This document shows positions 17,598 to 26,758 of a stretch of DNA of 64,000 nt, in pieces. Location of the stretch: the NCBI GenBank assembly GCA_945868435.1, contig CAMBLG010000001.1, positions 186,001 to 250,000 of the forward strand. Reading direction: 5' to 3'. This DNA is from an uncultured Lachnospiraceae bacterium. GTDB taxonomy: Bacteria > Bacillota > Clostridia > Lachnospirales > Lachnospiraceae. The notes below the pieces were generated by a model that was given only the letters and a program-made list of their open reading frames with translations, did not search any database and had not been told where the DNA came from. Within the stretch, counting starts at the first letter, position 1, and each line of letters starts with the position of its first letter. The position numbers and the translations under genes were made by a program.

Positions 17598-19385
17598 ATG
17601 CAGAATAAACCAACACCAATTCCTGATAAGGAGTACAGATACGATGCTTTTGATAATGGCTGTGTACTGTTAAATAAAAAGAAAAACCATCTTCCTGTCA
17701 TGGGATGGAACAGCTGGAATGCTTTTGGAAGCGGAAATACAGAACGTCTGACGAAGGACATGGCGGATGCTCTGGTTGAACTGGGGTTAGCTCAACTGGG
17801 ATATCAGTATGTCGTATTGGATGATGGTTGTTACAAGTCGGAACGTGTAGATGGAAAGCTTTCCAATGAAGCAATGAAATTTCCAGGTGGTTTTAAAGCA
17901 CTGGCAGATTATGTCCATGCCAAAGGGTTGAAATTCGGTATGTATAATGATATTGGAACAAACCTCTGTGCAGGAGCAGCGGTGGGAACCTGTGGGCATG
18001 AGATGACGGATGCAAGGTCTTATATGGACTGGGGAGTAGATTTCCTTAAGGTGGATAATTGCTATTATCTGTGGGATAATGCCACTTTTTCGGATGCGGC
18101 AAATGTGAAGTATGTTTATACCCCTAATATTCGGAGTATTCGTATAGTTGGGGATGCGTATGATGGCTCTTTTCAGGCGGTCACGGATGGAATTCTGACT
18201 GGCAGGAGCGGAGAAAAAAGGGACACTTATGTAACCGGCATTGGTACGATTGACGGAACCGGACCGCAGCCTTCCCCGGTGGGAACCCAGAGCAGTGAGC
18301 TGGAATTTCGTGTCAATGTTCCAAAGTCAGGAGAGTATCTTGTGTATGTAACCTATGCCACAGGACAGGAGGATTGTGTGGGAAGCTGGCTGCAGATTGC
18401 GGTGGGAAACAAGAAGCAATCCAGGATATTCTATGATGATTTCTTACAATTGACAGAATCCGCAGAAGAGTTCCGCGAGTCTGATGGGATTCCTGTTTCA
18501 TTGGAGAAGGGCGAGAATTGTCTGCGTTTTATGAATCACAGAAGGCAGGAAAACACCTTAAATTCCTATGCAAAATTGTTGGAAGGCCTGAATCTGGTAA
18601 ATCCTGGACATGATGTAATTTTATCCATATGCGAATGGGGAAAGACACAGCCCCAGAATTGGGGATATAAGGTGGGAGATTCCTGGAGAATCTTAAATGA
18701 TATTACCTTCTGTGTGGGAGCTGATGGTGACCCCGGGACAGGCTCATGGTCGGACGATTACACGGCAAGTGTTACTTCCCAATACAATAAGGCTGTCATT
18801 ATGGATGAGTATGCGGGGTTAGATAAGGGATGGAATGACCCGGATATGTTGATGGTTGGAATGAACGGTCTGACTGATGTCATGTGCAAAACACATTTTA
18901 GTATGTGGTGTATGATGAATGCTCCGTTGATGCTGGGAATGGATTTGAGGCGTGTGAAAAAGGGAGACGGGATCTGGAAGATCATCTCGAATAAGGAGCT
19001 GATTGCACTTAATCAGGATTCATTGGGCATTCAGGCAAAGCGCGTTTTTTGCAGTCTGAATCCGGAAAACCCGGATACCAGTTATATCGTAGACAATAAC
19101 CGCGTGGATATTCTGGCAAAACCACTTGCGGACGGGAGTCTGGCTCTCTCTTTTATTAATCTGAGTGGGGAGAGAAAAGGGGAATATCGTGTTAATGCAA
19201 TGGACTTGATTCGAAAAATCGGGGATAAAATGATAAATCAGGACACGTTTGCCCAAGCTGAGGAATACCGGGTGTTGGATTTATGGTCGGAACAGGTTAC
19301 GGTCAATGCAACCGGCAGCTTTGGAGTCGATGAGCTGACGCCTTATGATAGTGTGACAATTCGTGTTACACCGGTTGTGAGATAG
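17598..19385 (+). CDS. GH27 alpha-galactosidase-like enzyme with inserted beta-sandwich domain
   Basis: A 595-residue GH27-type enzyme. MGWNSWNAFG (residues 35-44), YVVLDDGCY and DWGVDFLKVDNCYY mark the barrel; Asp153 is the expected nucleophile. The expected acid/base is Asp368 in GDSWRILNDI. About 170 residues (roughly 165-335) are inserted between these two, and the strand pattern (ELEFRVNVPKSGEYLVYVTY, then VSLEKGENCLRF) is that of a carbohydrate-binding module. GWNDPDMLMVG and MWCMMNAPLMLGMDLR follow, then a C-terminal beta-sandwich. No signal peptide is present, so it acts in the cytoplasm, probably releasing a terminal alpha-linked galactose (or beta-L-arabinopyranose) from oligosaccharides. 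Confidence 0.88.
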   Translation: MQNKPTPIPDKEYRYDAFDNGCVLLNKKKNHLPVMGWNSWNAFGSGNTERLTKDMADALVELGLAQLGYQYVVLDDGCYKSERVDGKLSNEAMKFPGGFKALADYVHAKGLKFGMYNDIGTNLCAGAAVGTCGHEMTDARSYMDWGVDFLKVDNCYYLWDNATFSDAANVKYVYTPNIRSIRIVGDAYDGSFQAVTDGILTGRSGEKRDTYVTGIGTIDGTGPQPSPVGTQSSELEFRVNVPKSGEYLVYVTYATGQEDCVGSWLQIAVGNKKQSRIFYDDFLQLTESAEEFRESDGIPVSLEKGENCLRFMNHRRQENTLNSYAKLLEGLNLVNPGHDVILSICEWGKTQPQNWGYKVGDSWRILNDITFCVGADGDPGTGSWSDDYTASVTSQYNKAVIMDEYAGLDKGWNDPDMLMVGMNGLTDVMCKTHFSMWCMMNAPLMLGMDLRRVKKGDGIWKIISNKELIALNQDSLGIQAKRVFCSLNPENPDTSYIVDNNRVDILAKPLADGSLALSFINLSGERKGEYRVNAMDLIRKIGDKMINQDTFAQAEEYRVLDLWSEQVTVNATGSFGVDELTPYDSVTIRVTPVVR

Positions 19386-20126
19386 ATGGATGTTCCGGAG
19401 ATGACGATGACGACAGAAGCATTTGTAACCATGATATGGAATCAGCTGAAGGTTGAAAATGGTATTGAAACGCCTTTGTCAACAAAACTGTCAGATTATG
19501 GATACCGCAGAGGCTGGTTGTCGGATCAGGATGTTATTGCGTGGGAGAAAAATATTCAGCGCAGAACCATAGCCAGAATTGTTCATGAGATACTTCGGAT
19601 TGAAAGAGGGGAAAAAGACGAAAAGAACTGGCAGGGGGCAAAGTATTTAAAGGATTTATATGACTGTCATACCTGTGTGAATCATGTGGCGCAGGTTTAT
19701 GTAAAGGGAATCATGGAATCCTTGGATGGCGGTGAAATCTTTGGAATGCGTGAAACAATATCGTGCAAAGAGGGCGAAGAAATTGTATTACGCATGTTTT
19801 CGAAACAAAATAGAATCCCGAAGGCTGGGACAGATCAGAGTAAGGGAGCAGTAAAGCTTTCTTTTGAAGAGGCAGTAAAACATCTTTCGGAAGAGAACAA
19901 TACATGCGTCATTGATGTGAGGACAAGGGAAGAATATGAAGAAAACCATTTGCAGGATGCCAAATGGATTCCTATGGCAGATATTGTGAAAGCCCCTTAT
20001 TGTATTAATGAAGAGAATGGAACAATTCTGTATTTTTATTGTCAGAAAGGGTATCAAAGTGAAATTGCAGCAAAATGCGTAGCAGAAGCTGGTTACGAGC
20101 ATGTATATTATTTTGGAATGAAGTAA
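19386..20126 (+). CDS. SLH-like domains fused to a rhodanese domain
   Basis: A 246-residue protein starting directly after the GH27 stop codon. The N-terminal 140 residues contain two units resembling S-layer homology repeats: GYRRGWLSDQDV with NIQRRTIARIVHEIL, and LYDCHTCVNHVAQVYVKGIM with ISCKEGEEIVLRMF. No signal peptide is visible, which is odd for SLH domains. Residues about 155-246 are a rhodanese fold with VIDVRTREEYEENHL and the cysteine loop YFYCQKGYQSE, where Cys is the expected sulfur acceptor. A role in sulfur transfer or as a phosphatase-like sensor cannot be told apart. The link to the sugar genes is by co-transcription only. Confidence 0.65.
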   Translation: MDVPEMTMTTEAFVTMIWNQLKVENGIETPLSTKLSDYGYRRGWLSDQDVIAWEKNIQRRTIARIVHEILRIERGEKDEKNWQGAKYLKDLYDCHTCVNHVAQVYVKGIMESLDGGEIFGMRETISCKEGEEIVLRMFSKQNRIPKAGTDQSKGAVKLSFEEAVKHLSEENNTCVIDVRTREEYEENHLQDAKWIPMADIVKAPYCINEENGTILYFYCQKGYQSEIAAKCVAEAGYEHVYYFGMK

Positions 20127-20156
20127 TTGTAGATTGGTATTTGAAAAGGAGAAGCA

Positions 20157-21878
20157 ATGAGAGGACCAACAGCACCAAAGGACCCGGAAAAGAAGAAACC
20201 GTATTTTTATATTATGCGGGAAAAGGAAATATTTGGTTTGGAACAGCCGGATGGAAGGGGAGTTCAATTCCTTTATGAGGATGGCGGCAGGCTGATTAAC
20301 AGTGCCCAGATATCCGGAAATATTACAGATCAGGAACTGTTAGATCTGTTAAAAACGACGGAGGGATTCCGGAAACTGGTACACAGTATAGGTGTAAGCG
20401 TAGAGACAGAAGATCCGGATGAACCGGTTGATTTTGTGTTTCAGATGTATGGAAAGACGGATCCATACAAAGGCGGGACAAACATTGTCCGAAACATGCA
20501 GGGAAACGGAGCCGAAAGCAGAATTCTCTTAGATGAAGTAGACTGGTCCGAGGATGACAGGGAGCCGGGACAGATACGGTTTGAGTTTGAAAAGCCTGGG
20601 GTTCTTGGGCATGTTAACGTGAGATTTTTCTTAAACGATGGGTTTGATGCACCGGAAGCGGCAGAAGAAAAAGAGGTGGATGTAACCTCGAAAGAGTATG
20701 CGGATATGATCGGACATTCTCTGCTGAATCTCGGGAATACGGCTCGGTTGGAACAGGCAATTCAGAAAGCAAAGCGCGGTGAACAGGTAACGCTGGCATA
20801 TATTGGCGGTTCCATTACACAGGGGGCGGGAGCTATCCCCATCAATTCAGAGTGCTATGCCTATAAGTCCTATCGCAGTTTTGCAGATGCGTTTGGGACA
20901 GGAGATAATGTGAATTATATAAAAGCCGGGGTTGGCGGAACGCCATCCGAGCTTGGAATGCTCCGCTTCGACAGAGACATTCTGCGGGACGGAACGGTAG
21001 AGCCGGATGTTGTAATAGTGGAATTTGCGGTCAATGATGAGGGTGATGAAACAAAAGGGGATTGCTACGAGAGCCTTGTTAGAAAAATCTTAGCGCTTCC
21101 GAATCATCCGGCTGTTGTGCTTTTGTTTGCAGTATTTGCAAATGACTGGAATCTGCAGGATCGATTATCCGTCGTTGGAGAGCGTTACAATCTTCCGATG
21201 GTGAGTGTTATGGATGCTGTTACGCCGCAGTTTAAGCAGAAGATTGGAGAGGGGAGAGTGCTCTCAAAGAATCAGTTCTTCTATGATATTTTCCACCCGA
21301 CTAACATCGGGCATACGATTATGGCAGACTGTCTGACACATCTTTTAATGCAGGTAGATGCGTGTCTGCAGGATACTGGTGACATGTCATTAGATATGAC
21401 AGATCATCTTCTGGCGCAGAAACCGGCCATTGGAAGTACATTTGAGAATGTAAGGCTTTTGGATCGAAGCACGGACGGCATCGCAGAAATTGATTGTGGG
21501 GCATTCTCAGAAAAAGACGAACTGCTTCAATGCGTGGAATTGGATGAAGATTTGCACGGAACACCTGAGTTCCCATACAACTGGATGTATCAGGGAACAA
21601 AAGAATCTGTGAATCCGTATTTTGAAATGAAAATATCCTGTAAGGCGCTGCTTCTGATCTTCAAGGATGCAGGAGAATTGTCCGTTGGAAAAGCGGATGT
21701 ATATGTGGATGGACAGAAAGTTCTGACTGCGGATCCTCATGTAAACGGATGGATACATTGTAATCCGGTTATTTTATTTGCGGAAGATACCGTAAAGAAT
21801 CACATTGTGAAAATACAGATGGTTGAAGGTGACGAGGATAAATTCTTCACGATTCTGGGATTTGGGTATGTGGCATAG
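20157..21878 (+). CDS. SGNH-hydrolase family esterase, probably carbohydrate deacetylase
   Basis: A 573-residue protein with three parts. The N-terminal 165 residues are beta-rich without a recognised family. Residues about 180-400 are an SGNH hydrolase: IGGSITQG (Ser219 nucleophile), the glycine-rich GVGGTPSE, VEFAVND (oxyanion Asn) and YDIFHPTNIGH (Asp377, His380). The last 150 residues form another beta-sandwich. There is no signal peptide. AAAAGGAG lies just ahead of the start. Next to GH115 and GH43 genes, removal of acetyl groups from xylo-oligosaccharides is the likely job (inference). Confidence 0.8.
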   Translation: MRGPTAPKDPEKKKPYFYIMREKEIFGLEQPDGRGVQFLYEDGGRLINSAQISGNITDQELLDLLKTTEGFRKLVHSIGVSVETEDPDEPVDFVFQMYGKTDPYKGGTNIVRNMQGNGAESRILLDEVDWSEDDREPGQIRFEFEKPGVLGHVNVRFFLNDGFDAPEAAEEKEVDVTSKEYADMIGHSLLNLGNTARLEQAIQKAKRGEQVTLAYIGGSITQGAGAIPINSECYAYKSYRSFADAFGTGDNVNYIKAGVGGTPSELGMLRFDRDILRDGTVEPDVVIVEFAVNDEGDETKGDCYESLVRKILALPNHPAVVLLFAVFANDWNLQDRLSVVGERYNLPMVSVMDAVTPQFKQKIGEGRVLSKNQFFYDIFHPTNIGHTIMADCLTHLLMQVDACLQDTGDMSLDMTDHLLAQKPAIGSTFENVRLLDRSTDGIAEIDCGAFSEKDELLQCVELDEDLHGTPEFPYNWMYQGTKESVNPYFEMKISCKALLLIFKDAGELSVGKADVYVDGQKVLTADPHVNGWIHCNPVILFAEDTVKNHIVKIQMVEGDEDKFFTILGFGYVA

Positions 21879-22042
21879 TGGGAACAGACATTTTTGCAGT
21901 AATGATTTACCACAATTATTGCTGCATTTTTGTTTTCCGGCATGATCGTTAAATAAATATTTTGACAGAAATTAAATCTGGTATTGCCGAGGGAAATCAT
22001 TGAAATTTTATGTGTGTAGATGTGGAAAAAGGAGACAGGAAA

Positions 22043-24925
22043 ATGTATTTAAAACAGGAAGAGCATTTAATTCCAATTCTAGTGGAGGATGAGGCCTGGC
22101 CGGGGGTAAAGCGCATTGCGGAGAAAGTGGCGGATGATTTTGCGCTTGTTTTCGATGTACGCCCTGCTGTTCTCACACGTCACCAAGCTAAAAAAGAAAA
22201 AGCAGACCATGTCATACTTTTTGCAACCATTGGTTGCAGTCCACTGCTTGAAGAGCTGGTGCAAAACGGAAAACTGAATGTGACAGAGGTGGAACATAAG
22301 TGGGAGGTGTTTGGACTTCGTCTGATTGAGAATCCATGGGATGGCGTAAAGGCGGCTCTGGTAATTTTCGGAAGTGATAAGAGGGGAACTATCTATGGCA
22401 TGTTTCATCTCTCAGAGCTGATTGGTGTGAGTCCGCTGGTATACTGGGGCGATGCGCAGCCCCAAAAGAGAGAGAATCAGAATATCGGACCGGAGGAAGA
22501 GATGATTTCCAAGGAGCCCTCTGTGCGTTACCGAGGCTTTTTCATAAATGATGAGTGGCCGTGTTTTGGCAACTGGTGTATGGAGAAGTTTGGCGGCTTT
22601 ACTGCGGAAATGTATGATAAGGTGTTCGAACTGCTTCTTCGCCTGAAAGGAAATTATTTGTGGCCGGCGATGTGGACATCATCCTTCGCGCTGGATGGAC
22701 CGGGGCTGGCCAGCGCGGAGTTGGCGGACTGCTATGGGGTCATTATGGGAAATTCCCATCATGAGCCATGTCTGAGGGCCGGAGAAGAGTGGGATATTGT
22801 AAGAGGGCCTCAGTCCATATATGGAAACGAGTGGAACTATCTGGTAAACAGAGAAGGATTGCTGCACTACTGGGAGGACAGCCTGCGGGAGCGCGGACAT
22901 TTTGATTCCATCATAACGGTTGGCATGCGCGGCGAGCGGGACAGCATGCTGGAAGGACCGTCCACGCTTGCGGACAACATCAACATTCTAAAAGATATTA
23001 TTACGGAGCAGAAAAAGCGGATCTCGGCAGAGGATATGAAAAACGGGAAGACGTCTCCTATGCTGCTTGCCATCTACAAGGAGGTAGAGCGATACTTCTA
23101 TGGAGATCACAAAACACCGGGACTCAAGGATTGGGAAGGCATTGAGGATGTGATTCTCATGTTCTGTGAAGACAACTTCGGTCATATGCGCTTTTTGCCG
23201 CAGGAGGACTGGCCGAAGCATGAGGCCGGCTATGGAATGTATTATCACCTGGATTATCACGGAGGACCGGTTTCCTATGAGTGGATCAACAGCACACCGC
23301 TGTCGCAAATTTGGGAGCAAATGACAGTAGCCTACGAACATGGAATCCGTGAGGTGTGGATGGTGAACGTGGGCGATCTGAAGGGAAATGAATTTCCGTT
23401 GTCCTATTTCATGGAGCTTGCATACGACTATGAAAAATGGGGAGGTTCTAATGCGGACAGTCCTCGTAAATATACCGAATGCTGGGTTCGAACACAGTTT
23501 GGGGATGACTTGGAAAAGACAAAGCTTTGCAATCTTCTTACGGAGACCATCGGATTGATTGCCAAACGGCGACCGGAGGCACTCTCTTCCACAACCTATC
23601 ATCCATATCATTTCCGTGAGGCAGACCGTATGATCATGCAGGCAGAACGTCTGGATCAACAGTTGGAAGAATTCAGGAAGCTGGCCACGAAGAAAGCGCA
23701 GACGGCCTATGAGAGCATGGTTTACTATCCGCTGAAGCTGGGATTGAACCTGCTCTTAATGCAGCTTTATTCCGGGAAAAATGCGCACTATGCAATGCAG
23801 CACAAGGGGATTGCCAACCACTATGCAGATTTAGTGAAGGAGAAGCTGCGGGAGGACAATCGACTTGTGGAGGAGTTTGGTCGGTGGAATGAGGAAAAAT
23901 GGAAATACATGGCCAGTGGTGCACATATCGGGTTTTCCAAGTGGAACGAAGATGGGTGTGCCTATCCGCTGCGAACCTATGTGGAGCCGTTTGGGAGACC
24001 ACGCCTGGGGGTGTCCCGGGCGGATGGAAGCAGAATGCTCTGTAAGAACTATGGGGTACCGGACACCATGGAAATCTATGATTTTATGAGCCCGGGAGCA
24101 GAGCCGGTTGTGTTGGAACTGGCCAATACCGGAATCGGAGCGCTGCATTGTGAGGTGACAAGCACACCGTGCAGCTGGCTGAACATAAAACTGAGCAACA
24201 GCAGGATTACCGTGCAGGAGACTTTGACGATTTCCTGTATTCCGCAATTTCTTCCCCGGGAGGAGGAAATCTGCGAGGTGAAAATTAAAGATGGCGAGAC
24301 GACAATCAGACTTATGATTCACGGCAGATTTGTAGACACGGAGTCTGCGCCGGAGTTTACATTTTACCCGAGGGACGGTGTGATTGCCATCGATTCAGCG
24401 CATTTTGCCTGGACAAGATATTCCGAGCAGTTGTTGGTTCTGAAGGATTATGGATTGTGTGACATAGCAGTGAAAGCCACGCCATCCACGCTTAAGGCAG
24501 AGGTAGAAAATGCGCCTGCAGCAGGATATCGCTTTTTCTGTGAGGAGAGCGGCATCTATGAGGTGGAACTTTGGTCTGCACCGACCAATCCGCTCTGGCC
24601 GGAAAGCTGCATGGAATTTGCTGTCGGGGTGAAGAACGAGGGGGCAGATTTTATATGGCGGACTTACGCGGCAGTCGGCGAGGATTATCAGGCCGGAGAA
24701 CCGGAGAATATCGAGTGGGCAAAAGGGGCCGTGGAGCAGCATCACAGCACACGTTTTCGCGTGACCCTGACAAGGGGAGTCTGTGAGCTGGAAGTGGGAT
24801 TCCTTGAGGGCTCCTTTGTGCTGGAACGCCTTTTAATATATCCGCTGGGACTAAGAGCGAAGTATTCCTGTTTGGGAACACCGGAGAGCTGGTATAGTAA
24901 AAACGAGGAATTTGTGATAAGATAA
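22043..24925 (+). CDS. GH115 alpha-glucuronidase
   Basis: A 960-residue enzyme matching GH115, which removes (4-O-methyl-)glucuronic acid from xylan and its oligosaccharides. The N-terminal domain includes IFGSDKRGTIYGMFHLSELI. The barrel region follows with VRYRGFFINDEWPCFGNW, LKGNYLWPAMWTSSFALDG, GIREVWMVNVGDLKGNEFPLSYFMEL and SSTTYHPYHFREADRM. The C-terminal third is beta-rich. Length is normal for the family. AAGGAG at 22029-22034 selects the start at 22043 over an ATG at 22010. No signal peptide is present, so it is probably cytoplasmic, acting with the neighbouring GH43 and esterase gene products. The 164-base gap upstream shows no clear promoter. Confidence 0.92.
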   Translation: MYLKQEEHLIPILVEDEAWPGVKRIAEKVADDFALVFDVRPAVLTRHQAKKEKADHVILFATIGCSPLLEELVQNGKLNVTEVEHKWEVFGLRLIENPWDGVKAALVIFGSDKRGTIYGMFHLSELIGVSPLVYWGDAQPQKRENQNIGPEEEMISKEPSVRYRGFFINDEWPCFGNWCMEKFGGFTAEMYDKVFELLLRLKGNYLWPAMWTSSFALDGPGLASAELADCYGVIMGNSHHEPCLRAGEEWDIVRGPQSIYGNEWNYLVNREGLLHYWEDSLRERGHFDSIITVGMRGERDSMLEGPSTLADNINILKDIITEQKKRISAEDMKNGKTSPMLLAIYKEVERYFYGDHKTPGLKDWEGIEDVILMFCEDNFGHMRFLPQEDWPKHEAGYGMYYHLDYHGGPVSYEWINSTPLSQIWEQMTVAYEHGIREVWMVNVGDLKGNEFPLSYFMELAYDYEKWGGSNADSPRKYTECWVRTQFGDDLEKTKLCNLLTETIGLIAKRRPEALSSTTYHPYHFREADRMIMQAERLDQQLEEFRKLATKKAQTAYESMVYYPLKLGLNLLLMQLYSGKNAHYAMQHKGIANHYADLVKEKLREDNRLVEEFGRWNEEKWKYMASGAHIGFSKWNEDGCAYPLRTYVEPFGRPRLGVSRADGSRMLCKNYGVPDTMEIYDFMSPGAEPVVLELANTGIGALHCEVTSTPCSWLNIKLSNSRITVQETLTISCIPQFLPREEEICEVKIKDGETTIRLMIHGRFVDTESAPEFTFYPRDGVIAIDSAHFAWTRYSEQLLVLKDYGLCDIAVKATPSTLKAEVENAPAAGYRFFCEESGIYEVELWSAPTNPLWPESCMEFAVGVKNEGADFIWRTYAAVGEDYQAGEPENIEWAKGAVEQHHSTRFRVTLTRGVCELEVGFLEGSFVLERLLIYPLGLRAKYSCLGTPESWYSKNEEFVIR

Positions 24926-24946
24926 ACACAGTGCAAAGGGAAAGGA

Positions 24947-26740
24947 ATGGGAGATACAGAAATGCGGGAATGGCTGGTGAAGCTGGAACGATGGATGAAC
25001 AATTACAAGCTGAAGAAAAAGCTGTTGTTTTTGTATGTCGTTTGTGTGTTACTTCCTTTGATCGTGACAGACAGCGTGGTCATTTACATTGCGCTTCACA
25101 CCGAGGAAGTCAAGCAGCAGCACATGATGGAGAATGATGTGAATGCGGTACAGTTTTCCCTTTCAAACAGTATCGAGTCCGCGGCATCTGTTGCAAAAGC
25201 TGCAGATACCAATGAATATATTGACGACTTCTTGAACGAGCAATATGAATCACCGCTCTCCTATTTTGTCGCTTACTATGAGGCAAAAAATCTTTTGTTT
25301 AACAACAACATTGGGGGAGACAGCTCCCAGCTGACAATCTATGCAGACAACGAGACACTCACGAACGGAGGCGAATTCAGCAGACTCTCTTCGATCAAAG
25401 ATGAGGAGTGGTATCAGTATATGGTGCAGACCGGGTGTAACACCTGTGTCTATACCTACTATGATCAGAGCAGAAGTCCGGTGGTGGAAGCCAAGCGCAA
25501 GATTCTGTTTCTGCGCAGAATGAATTATTATGGGGCAGGCTGTGAGAAGGTTGTGAAGATTGAACTGGATTACAGTGCTCTGGTGAGAGGTCTGGTGAAG
25601 ATGAACTACGAGTCCCCAATCTACATATGCAGTGACGGTAAAATATTGTGTTCCAATGATGGAAAAAGCAGCAGTACCGGAGTGGACTTCCTTCCGTTTG
25701 TCTATGAGGATCAGGTGGGGTATGAGAAGGAGATGACCGTTTACGGAAAGACGTTGCAGATTTATGCACTGAAATCGAAGACAAATATTGTGGACAGCAT
25801 GTTGCAAAACGCGCCTCTGATTTTACTTCTTGTGTTGATCAATGCGGTATTTCCGCTGACCTTCATGGTGGCAATCAACCGGTCGCTGACCACGAGAATC
25901 CAGGAACTGGGGCAGGCCTTTGAGAGTGTGGATCAGGATTGCCTGGTACCCATTGCGTATGTCCGGGGAAAGGATGAGATCGGTGCGCTGATGCAGAATT
26001 ATAACCGTATGGTGGACCGAACCAACGAACTGATTCAGACGGTGTATAAGGAGCGGTTGAAGGAGCAGGAGATGGATATCGCCAAGCAGCATGCAGAGCT
26101 TCTTGCACTCCACAGCCAGATTAACCCGCATTTTCTGTTCAATGCGCTGGAGAGCATCCGCATGCACAGCATTATCAAACAGGAATATGAGACGGCAGAC
26201 ATGGTGTCAAAGCTTGCGGTAATGACACGGCAGAATGTGGACTGGGGAGAGGATTTGGTGGAAATCCGTCGGGAGATGGAATTCGTGGAAGCGTACCTTG
26301 GTCTGCAGAAGTATCGGTTCGGAGATCGGTTATCCTACCAATTAGATGTCGCGGAGGATTGCAGGGAGCTTCGTCTGCCCAAGCTGACAGTTGTTACCTT
26401 TGTGGAAAATGCGTGTGTGCATGGAATCGAGAGCAAGACGACACCGGGCTGGATTTTTGTGAGAATCAGCCGAGATGAGGAGGAACTGTGCATAGAGGTG
26501 GAGGATACCGGAGATGGAATGGATGAGCAGACGGTGGAGACACTCAATGAGAAGCTGCAGAATCCGTCCATTGAGCAGTTGAAGGATAAGAGCAGGGTCG
26601 GTATGCTTAATGCCAGCCTGCGCATCAAAATGCTGACATCGGGAAATTACCGCATCAGCATTGAGAGCGAGCAGGGAGTGGGAACGATGATACAACTGAG
26701 ACTGTCTTTAGAGGCTTTGATGAATAGTACGGGGATATAG
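24947..26740 (+). CDS. YesM-type sensor histidine kinase
   Basis: A 597-residue membrane kinase of the LytS/YesM type. One helix near residues 25-46 and a second near 284-305 enclose an extracellular sensor domain of about 240 residues. A HAMP segment follows. The His_kinase motif HSQINPHFLFNALESIRM holds the phosphorylated His395. A HATPase domain has VENACVHGIESK, VEDTGDGMD and VGMLNASLRIKM. An alternative ATG at 24962 also has a good ribosome-binding site. The gene ends 18 bases before the YesN-type regulator, its evident partner. The pair probably senses extracellular sugar and controls the binding-protein operon downstream. Confidence 0.9.
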   Translation: MGDTEMREWLVKLERWMNNYKLKKKLLFLYVVCVLLPLIVTDSVVIYIALHTEEVKQQHMMENDVNAVQFSLSNSIESAASVAKAADTNEYIDDFLNEQYESPLSYFVAYYEAKNLLFNNNIGGDSSQLTIYADNETLTNGGEFSRLSSIKDEEWYQYMVQTGCNTCVYTYYDQSRSPVVEAKRKILFLRRMNYYGAGCEKVVKIELDYSALVRGLVKMNYESPIYICSDGKILCSNDGKSSSTGVDFLPFVYEDQVGYEKEMTVYGKTLQIYALKSKTNIVDSMLQNAPLILLLVLINAVFPLTFMVAINRSLTTRIQELGQAFESVDQDCLVPIAYVRGKDEIGALMQNYNRMVDRTNELIQTVYKERLKEQEMDIAKQHAELLALHSQINPHFLFNALESIRMHSIIKQEYETADMVSKLAVMTRQNVDWGEDLVEIRREMEFVEAYLGLQKYRFGDRLSYQLDVAEDCRELRLPKLTVVTFVENACVHGIESKTTPGWIFVRISRDEEELCIEVEDTGDGMDEQTVETLNEKLQNPSIEQLKDKSRVGMLNASLRIKMLTSGNYRISIESEQGVGTMIQLRLSLEALMNSTGI

Positions 26741-26758
26741 AGAAAGAGGAGAAGATAT

